From the NCBI GenBank assembly GCA_018268755.1, contig JAFDVW010000014.1:117344-181343 (forward strand): a stretch of DNA of 64,000 bases, written 5' to 3'. Below the pieces are notes generated by a model. It was given only the letters and a program-made list of their open reading frames with translations, was not told where the DNA came from and made no database searches. How positions within the stretch are numbered: the first letter of the stretch is position 1; the number at the start of each line of letters is the position of its first letter. This document shows, piece after piece, positions 9,255 to 18,350 of the stretch. The stretch is from Acidobacteriota bacterium (lineage in GTDB: Bacteria; Acidobacteriota; Terriglobia; Terriglobales; Acidobacteriaceae). A program made the position numbers and the translations under genes.

Positions 9255-10484
9255 TTACGCCGAGCGCAGCGTCAGCAGCGTGATCTCCGGCGGAACGTTC
9301 AGGCGCACCGGCATACCGAAGGTCCCCAGGCCGCGATTGACGTAAATCGCCGACTTGGCGTCTTGTTTCGTGCCCATAGGGAGCTGATAAAAGCCGGCGA
9401 CAAAATCGGTGATCAGCCGCGCCGGACTGATGTCGTGGTCGACGATCTCGAATTTCACCTGCCCGCCGTGGGTGTGTCCGGCCAGGCTGAGTTCAATGCC
9501 CAGGTCGGCCGCGCGATGGAAGGAATTGGGATTGTGCGAGAGCAGGATGTTCGGCATCTCGCGGCTGATAAGCCGCTCGATATCCTGCAGCATGGGGCCA
9601 CGCGGGCCGCGCGTCATGCGGTCGCGCTGGTAGTCCACGCCAATCAGGTTGAATTTCGCGCCGTTGTGTTCGAGCACGGCATTTTCCTGCCGCAACAGCT
9701 TCATGCCATGCTGCGCGAAAAGCTGTTGAGCGCGCTCTTCCGCGTCGGCATAGATCTCATGATTGCCGTTGCAGCCCCAGCGTCCCAGCGGGGCGCGCAG
9801 CTGGCTCAGCTCTGCGATGCAATCGGCCAGCGGGTCATTGTGGTCGCTGATGAAGTCGCCGGTAATGACGGCGAGGTCAGCCTGCAGCTCATTGGCCAGG
9901 CCCACGGCGCGGCGCACTTCCTCACGCGGCATGAAGTCGCCGATATGAATGTCGCTGAGCTGCACGATCTTCAGCCCGTCGAGTTCCTTGGGCAGATTGG
10001 CCACCGGCACTTCCACCCGCTCCACGCGATACTTGAGGCGTCCGGCGGCATAGCCGTAGCTCGCGGCCAGAAAAGGAATGCTGCCGGCCAGATATCCGGC
10101 GTAACGGAAGAAATCCCGTCGCGCAGGGTTGGGCAAAGCGTCTTTGGCCGACACCAGTCGGGCCCCGGCCGCCGCGATCCAGCCCACCGCGCCTACCAGC
10201 TTCACCGCCAGGAAAGCGAAGAAGGAGGCGATCAGCCAGACGCGCGCCATGGCGATGATCCACTTGCCGCCCGCGGCCCGGGGCAGAAAGTGCCCCAGCA
10301 TGGGGTCGAGAAAAGCAGCTACGAAGATAGCAAGGGCGAGAAACCAGACCGCTTTCAGGGAGGTTTTCAGTCCGGGATGCTGCACGGCGCCAATCCAGTG
10401 CCATGCGCCCAGAAACCAGTAACGCTGTGTGATGTACATCAGCGCAATAAAAACCAGAAAGATGGCCAGACGGACAAACTGCAT
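9255..10484 (-). CDS. Membrane-anchored metallophosphoesterase (YkuE/YaeI-like)
   Basis: A 409-residue protein. The first 110 residues hold about three to four hydrophobic helices. The catalytic domain starts near residue 165 with DIHIGD (D178, H180), GDFI (209-212), GNHE (240-243), an LSHNP motif and GHTHGGQ near the end. These are all five metal-ligand blocks of calcineurin-like phosphoesterases; the HTHGGQ ending is typical of the YkuE/YaeI group, which in some bacteria cleave lipid A precursors or phospholipid-like substrates. The substrate here is unknown. A 417-codon open frame on the opposite strand is a high-GC shadow. Confidence 0.9.
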   Translation of the reverse strand: MQFVRLAIFLVFIALMYITQRYWFLGAWHWIGAVQHPGLKTSLKAVWFLALAIFVAAFLDPMLGHFLPRAAGGKWIIAMARVWLIASFFAFLAVKLVGAVGWIAAAGARLVSAKDALPNPARRDFFRYAGYLAGSIPFLAASYGYAAGRLKYRVERVEVPVANLPKELDGLKIVQLSDIHIGDFMPREEVRRAVGLANELQADLAVITGDFISDHNDPLADCIAELSQLRAPLGRWGCNGNHEIYADAEERAQQLFAQHGMKLLRQENAVLEHNGAKFNLIGVDYQRDRMTRGPRGPMLQDIERLISREMPNILLSHNPNSFHRAADLGIELSLAGHTHGGQVKFEIVDHDISPARLITDFVAGFYQLPMGTKQDAKSAIYVNRGLGTFGMPVRLNVPPEITLLTLRSA

Positions 10485-10642
10485 AAATAGGTACCGTACT
10501 TAAAATTGGATGACGCGGCGGAAGAAATGGATACGAAACTTGGCCGGGAAAATCGGTGAAAATAGCCGCGCCAGAACAGATTTCTCGCGCAGCGAACGCG
10601 GCTCGAGATGACAAAACACCAGGCTTGATGCTGTCTTCCGGC

Positions 10643-11347
10643 TTAGTCGGCCTTCACGCCCGGGGGCAGGCGGAAGTCCACGCCACGGTCGTCGTTCTGG
10701 CGAATGGTGGAGGCCAGGTCCAAATCCGCCAGCGCCACTTTGCGGCGATGCCCCGGCGTCAGGTCAAACAGGGTGTCACCGATGATGGCGTAATTGCCAA
10801 TCTCCAGCTCGTGGCCGTCCTTGAATACCAGTAAGGTCTCCGGCAGTGCGGGCGCGGGTTCTTCCGCCGCAACAGCTTGGGATGTCGGCTGTTCCGCCGG
10901 GGCCGTTGCTTCCTGGCGCTCCATGGGAGCCAGATTGCCGGAGCCGCGGCGATCAAAAATTGTGGGGCCACCCTTGTATTCGTCCTGCACCGGCGCCGGC
11001 TCTGCGGCCTGCGTTTCCGCCGGCTGCGAATAGTCGTAGTAGTAAGGAGCGTAATAGGAGTAGCCGTATCCATAGCCCGGGTACACCGGCGGACGCGGAT
11101 GCGGCCGGTGCGTCGGCGGCTGCGGGGTCGTGCTGATGGGGAATAGCGGGTTGATGCAGCAGGGCGGGCTCGGCTGATAGCCCTTGGGGCCCAGCGAAGT
11201 CACGCTGGCCGCCACGCCAGGAGTAGCCATGGTGCGTCCGCCAAAATTCTGCGAAGTGACCGAGGCCGGCACGCCACGGGTCTGCGCTGCCAGCGAGGCA
11301 GCCAAAGCCAGCACAACCAGCGCGTGCTTTCCCAAACCGTGCTCCAT
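10643..11347 (-). CDS. Secreted hypothetical protein, Pro/Tyr-rich
   Basis: About 234 residues. Start set at 11347 because GGGGAGGA lies 7 nt upstream; a more distal start at 11374 would precede this ribosome site. A signal peptide (HALVVLALAASLAAQ) is followed by a Pro/Gly/Tyr-rich low-complexity stretch (residues about 75-110) and an Ala/Glu-rich linker. A small conserved-looking C-terminal domain contains LVFKDGHELEIGNYAIIGDTL and VALADLDLASTIRQNDDRG, a module seen at the end of many acidobacterial secreted proteins. Probably an envelope protein; function unknown. Confidence 0.7.
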   Translation of the reverse strand: MEHGLGKHALVVLALAASLAAQTRGVPASVTSQNFGGRTMATPGVAASVTSLGPKGYQPSPPCCINPLFPISTTPQPPTHRPHPRPPVYPGYGYGYSYYAPYYYDYSQPAETQAAEPAPVQDEYKGGPTIFDRRGSGNLAPMERQEATAPAEQPTSQAVAAEEPAPALPETLLVFKDGHELEIGNYAIIGDTLFDLTPGHRRKVALADLDLASTIRQNDDRGVDFRLPPGVKAD

Positions 11348-11566
11348 AAGCGGTCCTCCCCGGGGGAAAACCATTCCTGCCTATATTAGACCTCATTTCG
11401 GAGGGAAAGTTGCAGGGAAAAATGCAGATTTGCGGAGGTGTAAGCCTTTTATTTTCAACCATTTGCTTAGACATCGGAGCTCAGTGGGCTGCACTCAGAG
11501 CGCGACTTTGGCCAGAGCGGGGCGTACCATGACGTCAATTTTTCTGGGCAAGGCAGGATCGTCAGC

Positions 11567-11797
11567 ATGACAACAGATGATTTGCATTTACTGAAGGCCA
11601 GCGTAGATGAAGTTGTCCGCATCATCTGTTGCGATGGTGAGCGGATACTCGGTAAAGTGCTCGTTGTTTCCGAAGAAGAGGAAGATGTTATCTACGACCT
11701 GATTTCCACGACGAAAGAACCCCAGTATGAGAAGCACGACGAACAGCCGGCTTATCGAATCCTCTTCTCGGAGATTGATCGTGTCGAAAGTGAGTGA
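11567..11797 (+). CDS. Small acidic conserved hypothetical protein
   Basis: A 76-residue protein, strongly acidic, with an SH3/Lsm-like strand pattern: VVRIICCDGERILGKVLVV, an acidic turn (SEEEEDVIYDL), then YRILFSEIDRVES. This resembles small beta-barrel proteins that begin with a G-E-R/K-x-x-G-K-V turn. An AGGA-type ribosome site lies before the ATG. It ends just before the amidohydrolase gene on the same strand. Function unknown; its spacing and codon use support a real gene. Confidence 0.65.
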   Translation: MTTDDLHLLKASVDEVVRIICCDGERILGKVLVVSEEEEDVIYDLISTTKEPQYEKHDEQPAYRILFSEIDRVESE

Positions 11798-11829
11798 AGG
11801 GGCGGAACACATGGCATAATTTCGCTGCC

Positions 11830-12822
11830 ATGGGCCGAACCCTTCGCCTGCCGCGCATCCCGCTGTTCGTCCTGCTACTCCTGCTCTGCATCTGTCAGGT
11901 GCGTGTCACCCGCACCGGCGCGGCCTCGGAAGCCAGCCTGTGGCGGGCCGACCATCATGTGCATCTGGCCTCTCCTGAGTTGTGCCGACTGGTGGGCGAG
12001 TGCCTGGAATCGAACCATCCTCCAGCCGTGTATGCCGCCGACGCCATCCGCGCGCTCGACCAGGCCCGCGTGGCAAAAGGCGTCGTGCTCTCCTGCGCGT
12101 ATCTGTATGGTTTGCCCTCGCTGCATCGCACGCCCCGCGAGGTGGCCGAGCTGACACGCCGGGAAAATGAATTTACCGCCGCCCAGGTGGCGCAGTTTCC
12201 CGGCCGGCTGGTGGGATTTTTCTCGGTCAATCCTCTGCAGAGGTCCGCTCTTGCCGAGATCCGCCACTGGCGGGGCAGCAAGCAACTGGTCGGACTGAAG
12301 CTGCACTTTACCGCCTCCGCCGTCGACATCCGCAATGCCGCCGAGCGGCGCCAGGTGGCGAAAGTGGTGGCCTCCACCGCGCACATGCCCATCGTGCTGC
12401 ACATTGACGGCGGCAAGTTCAACGCGGATGACGCTGAGCTTTTTATCCGGGAAGTGCTGCCTGCCGCGAAGGATTCCTGGGTGCAGATCGCGCACGCCGG
12501 CGGCGGCCTGCCGGAGGAGGACGGAAACCACCTCAAAGTGCTACGCGTGTTTGCTGATCACATCGCGCACGACGACCCCGCGACCCGCCACGTGCTGTTC
12601 GATGTCTCCTATGTGCCGGGGCCGGAGGATTCGGCGAGCACGGCGGCGGCATTTGCCGAGCAGATGCGCCGTATTGGCATGAAGCGCTTTCTGTTCGGCT
12701 CGGATTTCAATGTGCTGACGCCGCAACAGGAGATCGACAACCTGCGCAAGCTGGGGTTGACCGAGGAAGAGTGGAAGACCTTGCAGGAAAACTGCGCGCC
12801 CTGGGCGTGTGTCGCGCCGTGA
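11830..12822 (+). CDS. Secreted amidohydrolase-family protein
   Basis: About 330 residues with an N-terminal signal (PLFVLLLLLCICQV). The mature domain shows the amidohydrolase_2 pattern: HHVH near the start (metal ligands), LKLHF, VLHIDGG, QIAHAGGG and FGSDFN, the last probably the conserved active-site Asp. It is therefore probably a TIM-barrel hydrolase or decarboxylase acting outside the cytoplasm. Start set at the ATG at 11830; a GTG at 11794 is in frame but gives an implausible charged N-terminus. A CATAAT hexamer lies 10 bp before the ATG, compatible with a leaderless or near-leaderless transcript. Substrate unknown. Confidence 0.8.
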   Translation: MGRTLRLPRIPLFVLLLLLCICQVRVTRTGAASEASLWRADHHVHLASPELCRLVGECLESNHPPAVYAADAIRALDQARVAKGVVLSCAYLYGLPSLHRTPREVAELTRRENEFTAAQVAQFPGRLVGFFSVNPLQRSALAEIRHWRGSKQLVGLKLHFTASAVDIRNAAERRQVAKVVASTAHMPIVLHIDGGKFNADDAELFIREVLPAAKDSWVQIAHAGGGLPEEDGNHLKVLRVFADHIAHDDPATRHVLFDVSYVPGPEDSASTAAAFAEQMRRIGMKRFLFGSDFNVLTPQQEIDNLRKLGLTEEEWKTLQENCAPWACVAP

Positions 12823-13154
12823 GTGCGACCCTGTCAAGGAAAACAGCGCACGCGGCATCATGGTCTGCTGCGAACTGGCCGGCCCGGGCCTGCACGCCTT
12901 CGAGTTTACCAACGTGGGCTCGAGCTTCATGCAGTCGATGCTGTAAGCAACGCTGGTGATCCACGCTACTTCGCTATTCTCAAGGGACAACTAGTCGGTT
13001 GAGCGCAGCAGGCCTATTTGACCTTACCGTCGCACAAATGATGGACCCACTCTTTCTTTCAAGCACTTCATCTGCCGAGTGATTTTTACAAATGCTCTAA
13101 AATTTACGTTACCGCGACATTCTCACGTATGACCTAGTTTTCTGGAGGATAACT
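12823..13154. other. Intergenic stretch, composition boundary
   Basis: No convincing gene. The first 130 bp are high-GC and, in one frame, read through about 40 codons ending at 12945 (containing GPGLHAFEFTNVGSSF) without a plausible start, possibly a gene remnant. From about 12960 the sequence becomes AT-rich and runs into the promoter region of the next gene, with a GGAGGAT ribosome site at 13143-13149. The change in composition marks the left border of a probable acquired segment. Confidence 0.45.
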
Positions 13155-13946
13155 ATGGCAATTGATAACCCGATGGATCAGTACGAGCAGTATTACATGA
13201 AAGAAGAACCATCGTTGCCAGGCAATCTCGCAAGGTACATGGGTGAGCAAGGCTTGAAGCTAGCTTTTCCAGAGAATGGTTTTGCTAGGGGAATCCTACT
13301 CAAAGTGCTCGATGTTCTTTTTAACAAAGAATCTGTGTCGGAAAGAAACAGAGTAATGTGGGAAATGATCAGAGGAGAGTTTGATCAAGTTGAAGCCACT
13401 AAGGCCAATCATGACGATGTGCAAAAGGCAATTCAATTTGCTTTCTGGTACGACAGGCACGAACGGAATGACGCAAAACGAGAGCGATATGTCAGGCTGA
13501 TCGGAAACGCTCTGCGCAGCGATGAACAGGTTCAAGATGTTGCATCATTCATTCAGACCGTTGAACAATTGAACGAACGCGATATAACAGTCTTGAAAGT
13601 GGTCAACAGAATAATGAACAAAGCAGGTGATTGGCAGGCACAGCCGAATCCTGGTATTGGCAATGTGATGAAACTGCATCCGGCCGTGCTTGCAGGTAGA
13701 GCACAAGAGCTCACTGTGCAGATCGCTATCGCAATTGGGCAAGCGACTGAGGACAACCAGTACAGCCGGGAGCATGGCTATGCGATTTGCAATCGTCTAC
13801 AAGGTTTCGGATTGGTGCATGAGATTGAAACAACTCGCGAACTTCCGCTCACGAACTACACGTTCCGGTTGTCGGTATATGGCATCCGCCTGTTGAAGTT
13901 ATTGGGAGAGGAAGTGCAAAACTACGAGCATTATGTGAAGTTATGA
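13155..13946 (+). CDS. AT-rich orphan protein beside tRNA-Ser
   Basis: A 263-residue protein I do not recognise. The first two thirds look alpha-helical and charged (DQYEQYYMKEEPSLPGNLA, VEATKANHDDVQKAIQFAFW). The C-terminal 60 residues look like a winged helix: YAICNRLQGFGLVHEIE, then TFRLSVYGIRLLKLLGE. A strong GGAGGAT site precedes the ATG. GC content is clearly lower than in neighbouring genes, and the gene ends 8 bp before the tRNA-Ser gene, a classic integration site. A helical domain plus a small winged helix occurs in some abortive-infection-type proteins, but no specific function can be claimed. Confidence 0.75.
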   Translation: MAIDNPMDQYEQYYMKEEPSLPGNLARYMGEQGLKLAFPENGFARGILLKVLDVLFNKESVSERNRVMWEMIRGEFDQVEATKANHDDVQKAIQFAFWYDRHERNDAKRERYVRLIGNALRSDEQVQDVASFIQTVEQLNERDITVLKVVNRIMNKAGDWQAQPNPGIGNVMKLHPAVLAGRAQELTVQIAIAIGQATEDNQYSREHGYAICNRLQGFGLVHEIETTRELPLTNYTFRLSVYGIRLLKLLGEEVQNYEHYVKL

Positions 13947-13953
13947 CAAAGTC

Positions 13954-14043
13954 TGGCGGAGAGTGAGGGATTCGAACCCCCGATACCCGTCAAGGTATGC
14001 CGGTTTTCAAGACCGGTGCCATCAACCACTCGGCCAACTCTCC
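13954..14043 (-). tRNA. tRNA-Ser (anticodon UGA)
   Basis: Read on the minus strand, the sequence starts GGAGAGTTGGCCGAGTGG. It has a 7-bp acceptor stem (GGAGAGT/ACTCTCC), an anticodon loop CTTGAAA giving anticodon TGA, a long variable arm typical of class II tRNAs, a GGTTCGAATCC T-arm, discriminator G and an encoded CCA (13954-13956). All features match serine tRNA reading UCA codons. Confidence 0.95.
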
Positions 14044-14063
14044 GTTTCAGGCGGGCTGCTCCT

Positions 14064-14069
14064 ATTCTA
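14064..14069 (-). promoter_or_regulatory. Probable -10 box for tRNA-Ser
   Basis: A TAGAAT hexamer on the minus strand lies 20 bp before the 5' end of the tRNA, at a suitable distance for a -10 element. No clear -35 is visible at 16-18 bp spacing. Confidence 0.35.
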
Positions 14070-14123
14070 GCGGTTCGGCAGCAGGGCCGCATCCCAGGGC
14101 GCGGGTGTCCGGGATGGTTCACC

Positions 14124-14275
14124 GTGTGGGGCGGACACTCATGTCCGCCGTAGAGTGGGCAGGATTTCGACGGTGTGCAGCAATCTCGCGGGCGAGGGCG
14201 CCCGCGCCACACAGCCCGCGCCACACAGCCCCCGCCACACGCCCGCGCCACACAGCCCGCGCCCCACCAGCAGGC
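14124..14275. repeat. Compound palindrome, family A copy 1, with expanded tail
   Basis: Starts with GTGTGG then the hairpin GGCGGACA-CTCA-TGTCCGCC (14130-14149), and after about 38 bp the second palindrome GCGGGC...GCCCGC followed by GCCACAC (14188-14213). The end is then iterated as about four further degenerate units of 13-15 bp (GCCCGCGCCACACA type) to about 14275. It lies in the 450-bp gap between tRNA-Ser and the TonB-dependent receptor gene; the remainder of that gap (14276-14495) shows nothing recognisable except a ribosome site before 14496. Confidence 0.8.
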
Positions 14276-14495
14276 CCCGCGAAACAGAAGCAAGTCCCCC
14301 GTTTTCCTCAAGATGCGCGCTCCTACTTTTTGCTTGACAGCGGTCGCGGGGATGCATGATAAAACGATTCAATACCGTGATTTGAGGGCGCAGTCCCTGA
14401 GCTTCACCCTGGCCTAGCCAAGTTTTCGCATTGTCCCAGGCGCGCGCGTCCTCCAGGCCTCTTGCCGTTGACTGAGTGTCCAAAAGGGGGAAGCC

Positions 14496-17400
14496 ATGCC
14501 TCGATTCTCAGCAGCCTCGTCCGTTTCTGACTTTCACATTGCGCCGCGACGTTTTCCGGGCCATTTTTCGCTGCCTGCTTTATGGCTCCTCTTGCTGCTT
14601 GTGCTGGTCCCAGTGGCCGGAGCGCAACTCTATACCGGCTCCATTTCAGGCACGGTGAGCGACCCATCGGGAGCGGTCATTCCCGGCGCCACCGTGAAAG
14701 CCGTCGACCAGGCGAAGGGCTTCGCCTTTACCGCCACGAGCGACGGCGCCGGCCGCTATCTGCTGCGCCCCATTCCTCCCGGCCGCTATACGATTGCGGC
14801 GGAGAGCGCCGGCTTTCAGGTGCTGCGCAAAGAAAATATCGCGATCTCGGTCAACGACAATGCCACCATTGATTTTGCCCTGCAGGTCGGCAAGACCTCC
14901 GAGGTAGTGGAGGTGCAGTCCGCCGGGGTGCAGCTGCAAACTCAGGACGCGGTCACGGGGCAGGTGGTAAATCGGCAGTTCATCAATAACCTGCCGCTGG
15001 TCAGCCGCGATTTTTATGATCTGGCGCTGCTGGCCCCGGGCACGGCCACGCCCGACAACCAATGCGAAGGCTGCACCGCCACCAACTTCGTCTCCAACGG
15101 CGGGCGCAATTCCACCGCCGATGTGCTGGTGGATGGCGTGAGCATCTCGAATTTTGAGCAGAACAGCGGCGTCATGTCGGCGACCTACACGCCCTCGGTA
15201 GAGTCGGTCGAGGAATTCAAGGTGCAGCAGTCGAATTTCAGCGCCGAGTTTGGCTTCTCCGGCTCGACCATCGTGAACGTGGTCACGCGCTCGGGGACCA
15301 ACCAGTTCCACGGCAGCCTGTATGAGTTCCTGCGCAACGACAAGCTGGACGCCAACAACTGGTTCTCCAACCACAACGGCGAGGCGCGCGCGCCCATGAA
15401 GCGCAACAACTTCGGCTTGACCATCGGCGGGCCCATCGTCAAGAACAAGACCTTCTTCTTCTTTGACTACGACGGCACCCGTGAACGCAGCTTTGCCGCC
15501 GCCAATGCGGGCGTGCCCAGCGCGGCGGAAAAAACCGGCGACTTCGGCGAGTTGTGCGGCTTGCAGGGCGGTAACTTCGACGGCAGCGGACGGTGTGACG
15601 TGGCCGACGGACAGCTCTGGGACCCCTATGATCCCAACGCCTACTTCGATTCCGGCCAGGGCGGGCCGGTGCGTACCGCATTTATCCCCTACAACAACAT
15701 TGCGGCCTATGCCAGCCAGGGCACGGCGAATCCTGGAGTGGCGGGAAACCTGATTGATCCGGTGGCGCTGCAAATGATGGCGTACTTCCCCGACGCCACG
15801 CAGGAAGTGGCCACCGCGGACGACCGCTTCAATAACTGGTTCCGCTCCGGGACCAATCGCTCTTCCGACAACAAGTTTGATATCAAGATCGACCACCGCT
15901 TCAGCGACAAAAGTCTGCTCAGCGCCAAGTATTCCCAAGAAAGCAGCAATTCACACAGCTTCAACTGCTTCGGCAACGAAGCGGACAACTGCTCGGGCGG
16001 GCCGGTCGATTCCACGCGCCATCTGTTTGCGCTGAATGAGAGCTACACCTTCAGCCCCACGGTGGTGCTGAACGTTTCCTACGGATATTCCCGCGGCTTC
16101 GATTTCCAGAAGGGCATTCATGGGGACTATCCTGACCTCAACCCGGTCACGCAGTTAGGCATGCCATCCTACATCCTGACTTCGGGCTTCCCGGTTTTTC
16201 CCAACATCATTCTGGATGGTTACGCGGCCCCGGCGGACGCCAACATCGGCACGCAGACCTTTACCTACCTGAAAGAAGGCCAGGACACGCACCATCTGAC
16301 GGGAGCGCTGAGCTGGACGCGCGGCTCGCATGATCTGAAGTTTGGCGCGGAGGGCCGCATGCACCGTATCAACTTTGGGCAGCCGGGATGGCCGGGGGGA
16401 CAATATGAATTCGATCCCAGCGGCACCGCGGAAGCGCCGGGCGCCGGCAACGGCGGCGACTCCATGGCCAGCTTCCTGATGGGGGTGGGGCCCTCCGTGG
16501 GTTGCGGCTGGTGTCCTTACGAAGTGCCCAACTTTGTCAGCACGCAAAATTTCCAATGGGGCGCTTTTGTGCAGGACAACTGGCGGGTAACTCCCAAACT
16601 TACCCTTAACCTGGGTGTGCGCTGGGACATTTCCGTGCCCCGCACCGAACGCTACAACCGGCAAAACTATCTTGACCTGAAGGCGGTGAACCCGATCAAC
16701 GGGGGAAGCGTGACCTATGAGGATCCGCTGACCGCGGAGATGGTGACGCGCACGTTGTATGGGGCGGAAGTCTTTAACAGCAGCAAGAACCGTTACAACT
16801 TCGGCCTGGACTGGAACGATATCCAGCCCCGCTTCGGCTTTGCCTATCAAACGCCGCATGATTTCGTGGTGCGCGGCGGATACGGGATTTTCTATTCCAC
16901 GCCGCGTTCCGGTGCGGCGGGCACCGGGCCCATCAATAACTACAAGGGCTATGACCAGATTACGCAATGGGTCACGGTCAATCCCAGCAATCAGGTAACG
17001 CCGTATGCCACGCTGAGCAATCCCTTTCCCAACGGAGGGCCGCTGTTGCCGCCGGGAAATTCGCTGGGCGCGCTCAATGACGTGGGCTTTGACGGTGGGG
17101 GAAACATCAAGTCGTTGACCAACACTCCTTACGAACAAAGCTGGAGCTTCGGCTTTGAAAAGCTGCTGCCCGGCAAAGTTCTGCTCGATACCAGCTACGT
17201 GGGCAAAAAAGGCACGCACCTGTATTTCAGCGGGGCCAATGAATTGAACCATCTGGGGATTGGCATTGAGAGCCTGTCGCCGAGCCAGATCAGCGATCTC
17301 CTCAACACCGTGCCCAATCCTTTCTATGGCGTGATCACCGATCCCAATAGCGTGCTGTCGTATCCGGAGATCCAGGCGTTTCAGCTGCTGCGGCCGTATC

Positions 17401-18227
17401 CGCAGTACACCTCACTGGGCGGCGATGCTTTCCCCTATGCCAGCTCCATCTATCACGCCCTGCAAGTGCGGGTTGAAAAGCAGTATGCCAATGGACTGCA
17501 ATTTTTGGCGACCTATACCTGGTCGAAGTCAATCGACGACTCTTCCTCGACCGACGACAGCGTGGTCTGGCTGGGCGGGTTTACCAGTCTGCAGGACCCG
17601 AACCGCCGCTATCTGGAGCGCTCGGTTTCTACCTGGGACATTCCTCATCTACTGCAGCTCAGTTATGTGTACGATTTGCCCTTTGGGCGGGGCCGGCACT
17701 TTGGCGGCAACATGAATTCCGTGCTCAACGGATTTCTCGGCGGCTGGCAGTTGAATGGCACCTTCCGCTTCAGCTCCGGACGCCCGATCCTGCTGACCCT
17801 GCAAGACGGCGTGGTACAGGCGATTCCGACTTATGGCATTCCGCGGCCGAACCTGACGGGAAAGCTGCGGCGCAATAACGGCTCGGACTTTGTGGACAGC
17901 TATTTCGCGAATCCCGATGTTCTGAGCAAGCCGGACGACTTTACCCTGGGCAACGCGCCCCGGGCCACCACCAGCGCGCGCCAGCCCGGCATGAACAACG
18001 CCACCATGTCGCTGTTCAAGCAGTTCTCGCTGGCCAGCGTCCGCGAAGGCATGCGCATGGAGTTCCGCGTCGAGACGTTCAACACCTTCAACCATCCGCA
18101 ATTCTGCGGTCCCAACACCACGGCGAACTTCGACAGCGAAGGCAATGTGTCGGGAGATTTTGGCGCGGTGACCGGCACCTGTGTGGCCGCCCGCGAGGCC
18201 CAGATGGCGCTCAAGCTCTACTGGTAG
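14496..18227 (+). CDS. TonB-dependent receptor with carboxypeptidase-regulatory N-terminal domain
   Basis: A 1243-residue outer-membrane protein. A signal peptide with hydrophobic core LLLLLVLVPVAGA (about residues 31-43) is followed by a carboxypeptidase-regulatory-like domain (GSISGTVSDPSGAVIPGATV, then GRYLLRPIPPGRYTI), a plug domain (VNRQFINNLPLVSRDFYDL, VLVDGVSI) and a long beta-barrel ending in an aromatic residue (LKLYW), as required for outer-membrane assembly. This Oar-like class is greatly expanded in Acidobacteria and is thought to take up oligosaccharides or other large solutes with TonB energy. GGGGGAAG precedes the ATG. The adjacent secreted glycoside hydrolase-like gene suggests a carbohydrate substrate. 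Confidence 0.93.
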   Translation: MPRFSAASSVSDFHIAPRRFPGHFSLPALWLLLLLVLVPVAGAQLYTGSISGTVSDPSGAVIPGATVKAVDQAKGFAFTATSDGAGRYLLRPIPPGRYTIAAESAGFQVLRKENIAISVNDNATIDFALQVGKTSEVVEVQSAGVQLQTQDAVTGQVVNRQFINNLPLVSRDFYDLALLAPGTATPDNQCEGCTATNFVSNGGRNSTADVLVDGVSISNFEQNSGVMSATYTPSVESVEEFKVQQSNFSAEFGFSGSTIVNVVTRSGTNQFHGSLYEFLRNDKLDANNWFSNHNGEARAPMKRNNFGLTIGGPIVKNKTFFFFDYDGTRERSFAAANAGVPSAAEKTGDFGELCGLQGGNFDGSGRCDVADGQLWDPYDPNAYFDSGQGGPVRTAFIPYNNIAAYASQGTANPGVAGNLIDPVALQMMAYFPDATQEVATADDRFNNWFRSGTNRSSDNKFDIKIDHRFSDKSLLSAKYSQESSNSHSFNCFGNEADNCSGGPVDSTRHLFALNESYTFSPTVVLNVSYGYSRGFDFQKGIHGDYPDLNPVTQLGMPSYILTSGFPVFPNIILDGYAAPADANIGTQTFTYLKEGQDTHHLTGALSWTRGSHDLKFGAEGRMHRINFGQPGWPGGQYEFDPSGTAEAPGAGNGGDSMASFLMGVGPSVGCGWCPYEVPNFVSTQNFQWGAFVQDNWRVTPKLTLNLGVRWDISVPRTERYNRQNYLDLKAVNPINGGSVTYEDPLTAEMVTRTLYGAEVFNSSKNRYNFGLDWNDIQPRFGFAYQTPHDFVVRGGYGIFYSTPRSGAAGTGPINNYKGYDQITQWVTVNPSNQVTPYATLSNPFPNGGPLLPPGNSLGALNDVGFDGGGNIKSLTNTPYEQSWSFGFEKLLPGKVLLDTSYVGKKGTHLYFSGANELNHLGIGIESLSPSQISDLLNTVPNPFYGVITDPNSVLSYPEIQAFQLLRPYPQYTSLGGDAFPYASSIYHALQVRVEKQYANGLQFLATYTWSKSIDDSSSTDDSVVWLGGFTSLQDPNRRYLERSVSTWDIPHLLQLSYVYDLPFGRGRHFGGNMNSVLNGFLGGWQLNGTFRFSSGRPILLTLQDGVVQAIPTYGIPRPNLTGKLRRNNGSDFVDSYFANPDVLSKPDDFTLGNAPRATTSARQPGMNNATMSLFKQFSLASVREGMRMEFRVETFNTFNHPQFCGPNTTANFDSEGNVSGDFGAVTGTCVAAREAQMALKLYW

Positions 18228-18350
18228 ACAAGCCGGCCGCCGGCAAATACGGCGGCCTGCATCTCTTGTTCTCCGTTCTCTTTCTACGGGCAAATGATTC
18301 ACGACCAGGGGCCGAGCAACTGCGGCCCCCGATTTCTGCGAGGAACCCTC

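Noticed and set aside
9237..10490. 417-codon open frame opposite the metallophosphoesterase
   Set aside because: The minus-strand frame has all five metal-binding blocks and TM helices; the plus frame has low-complexity composition only.
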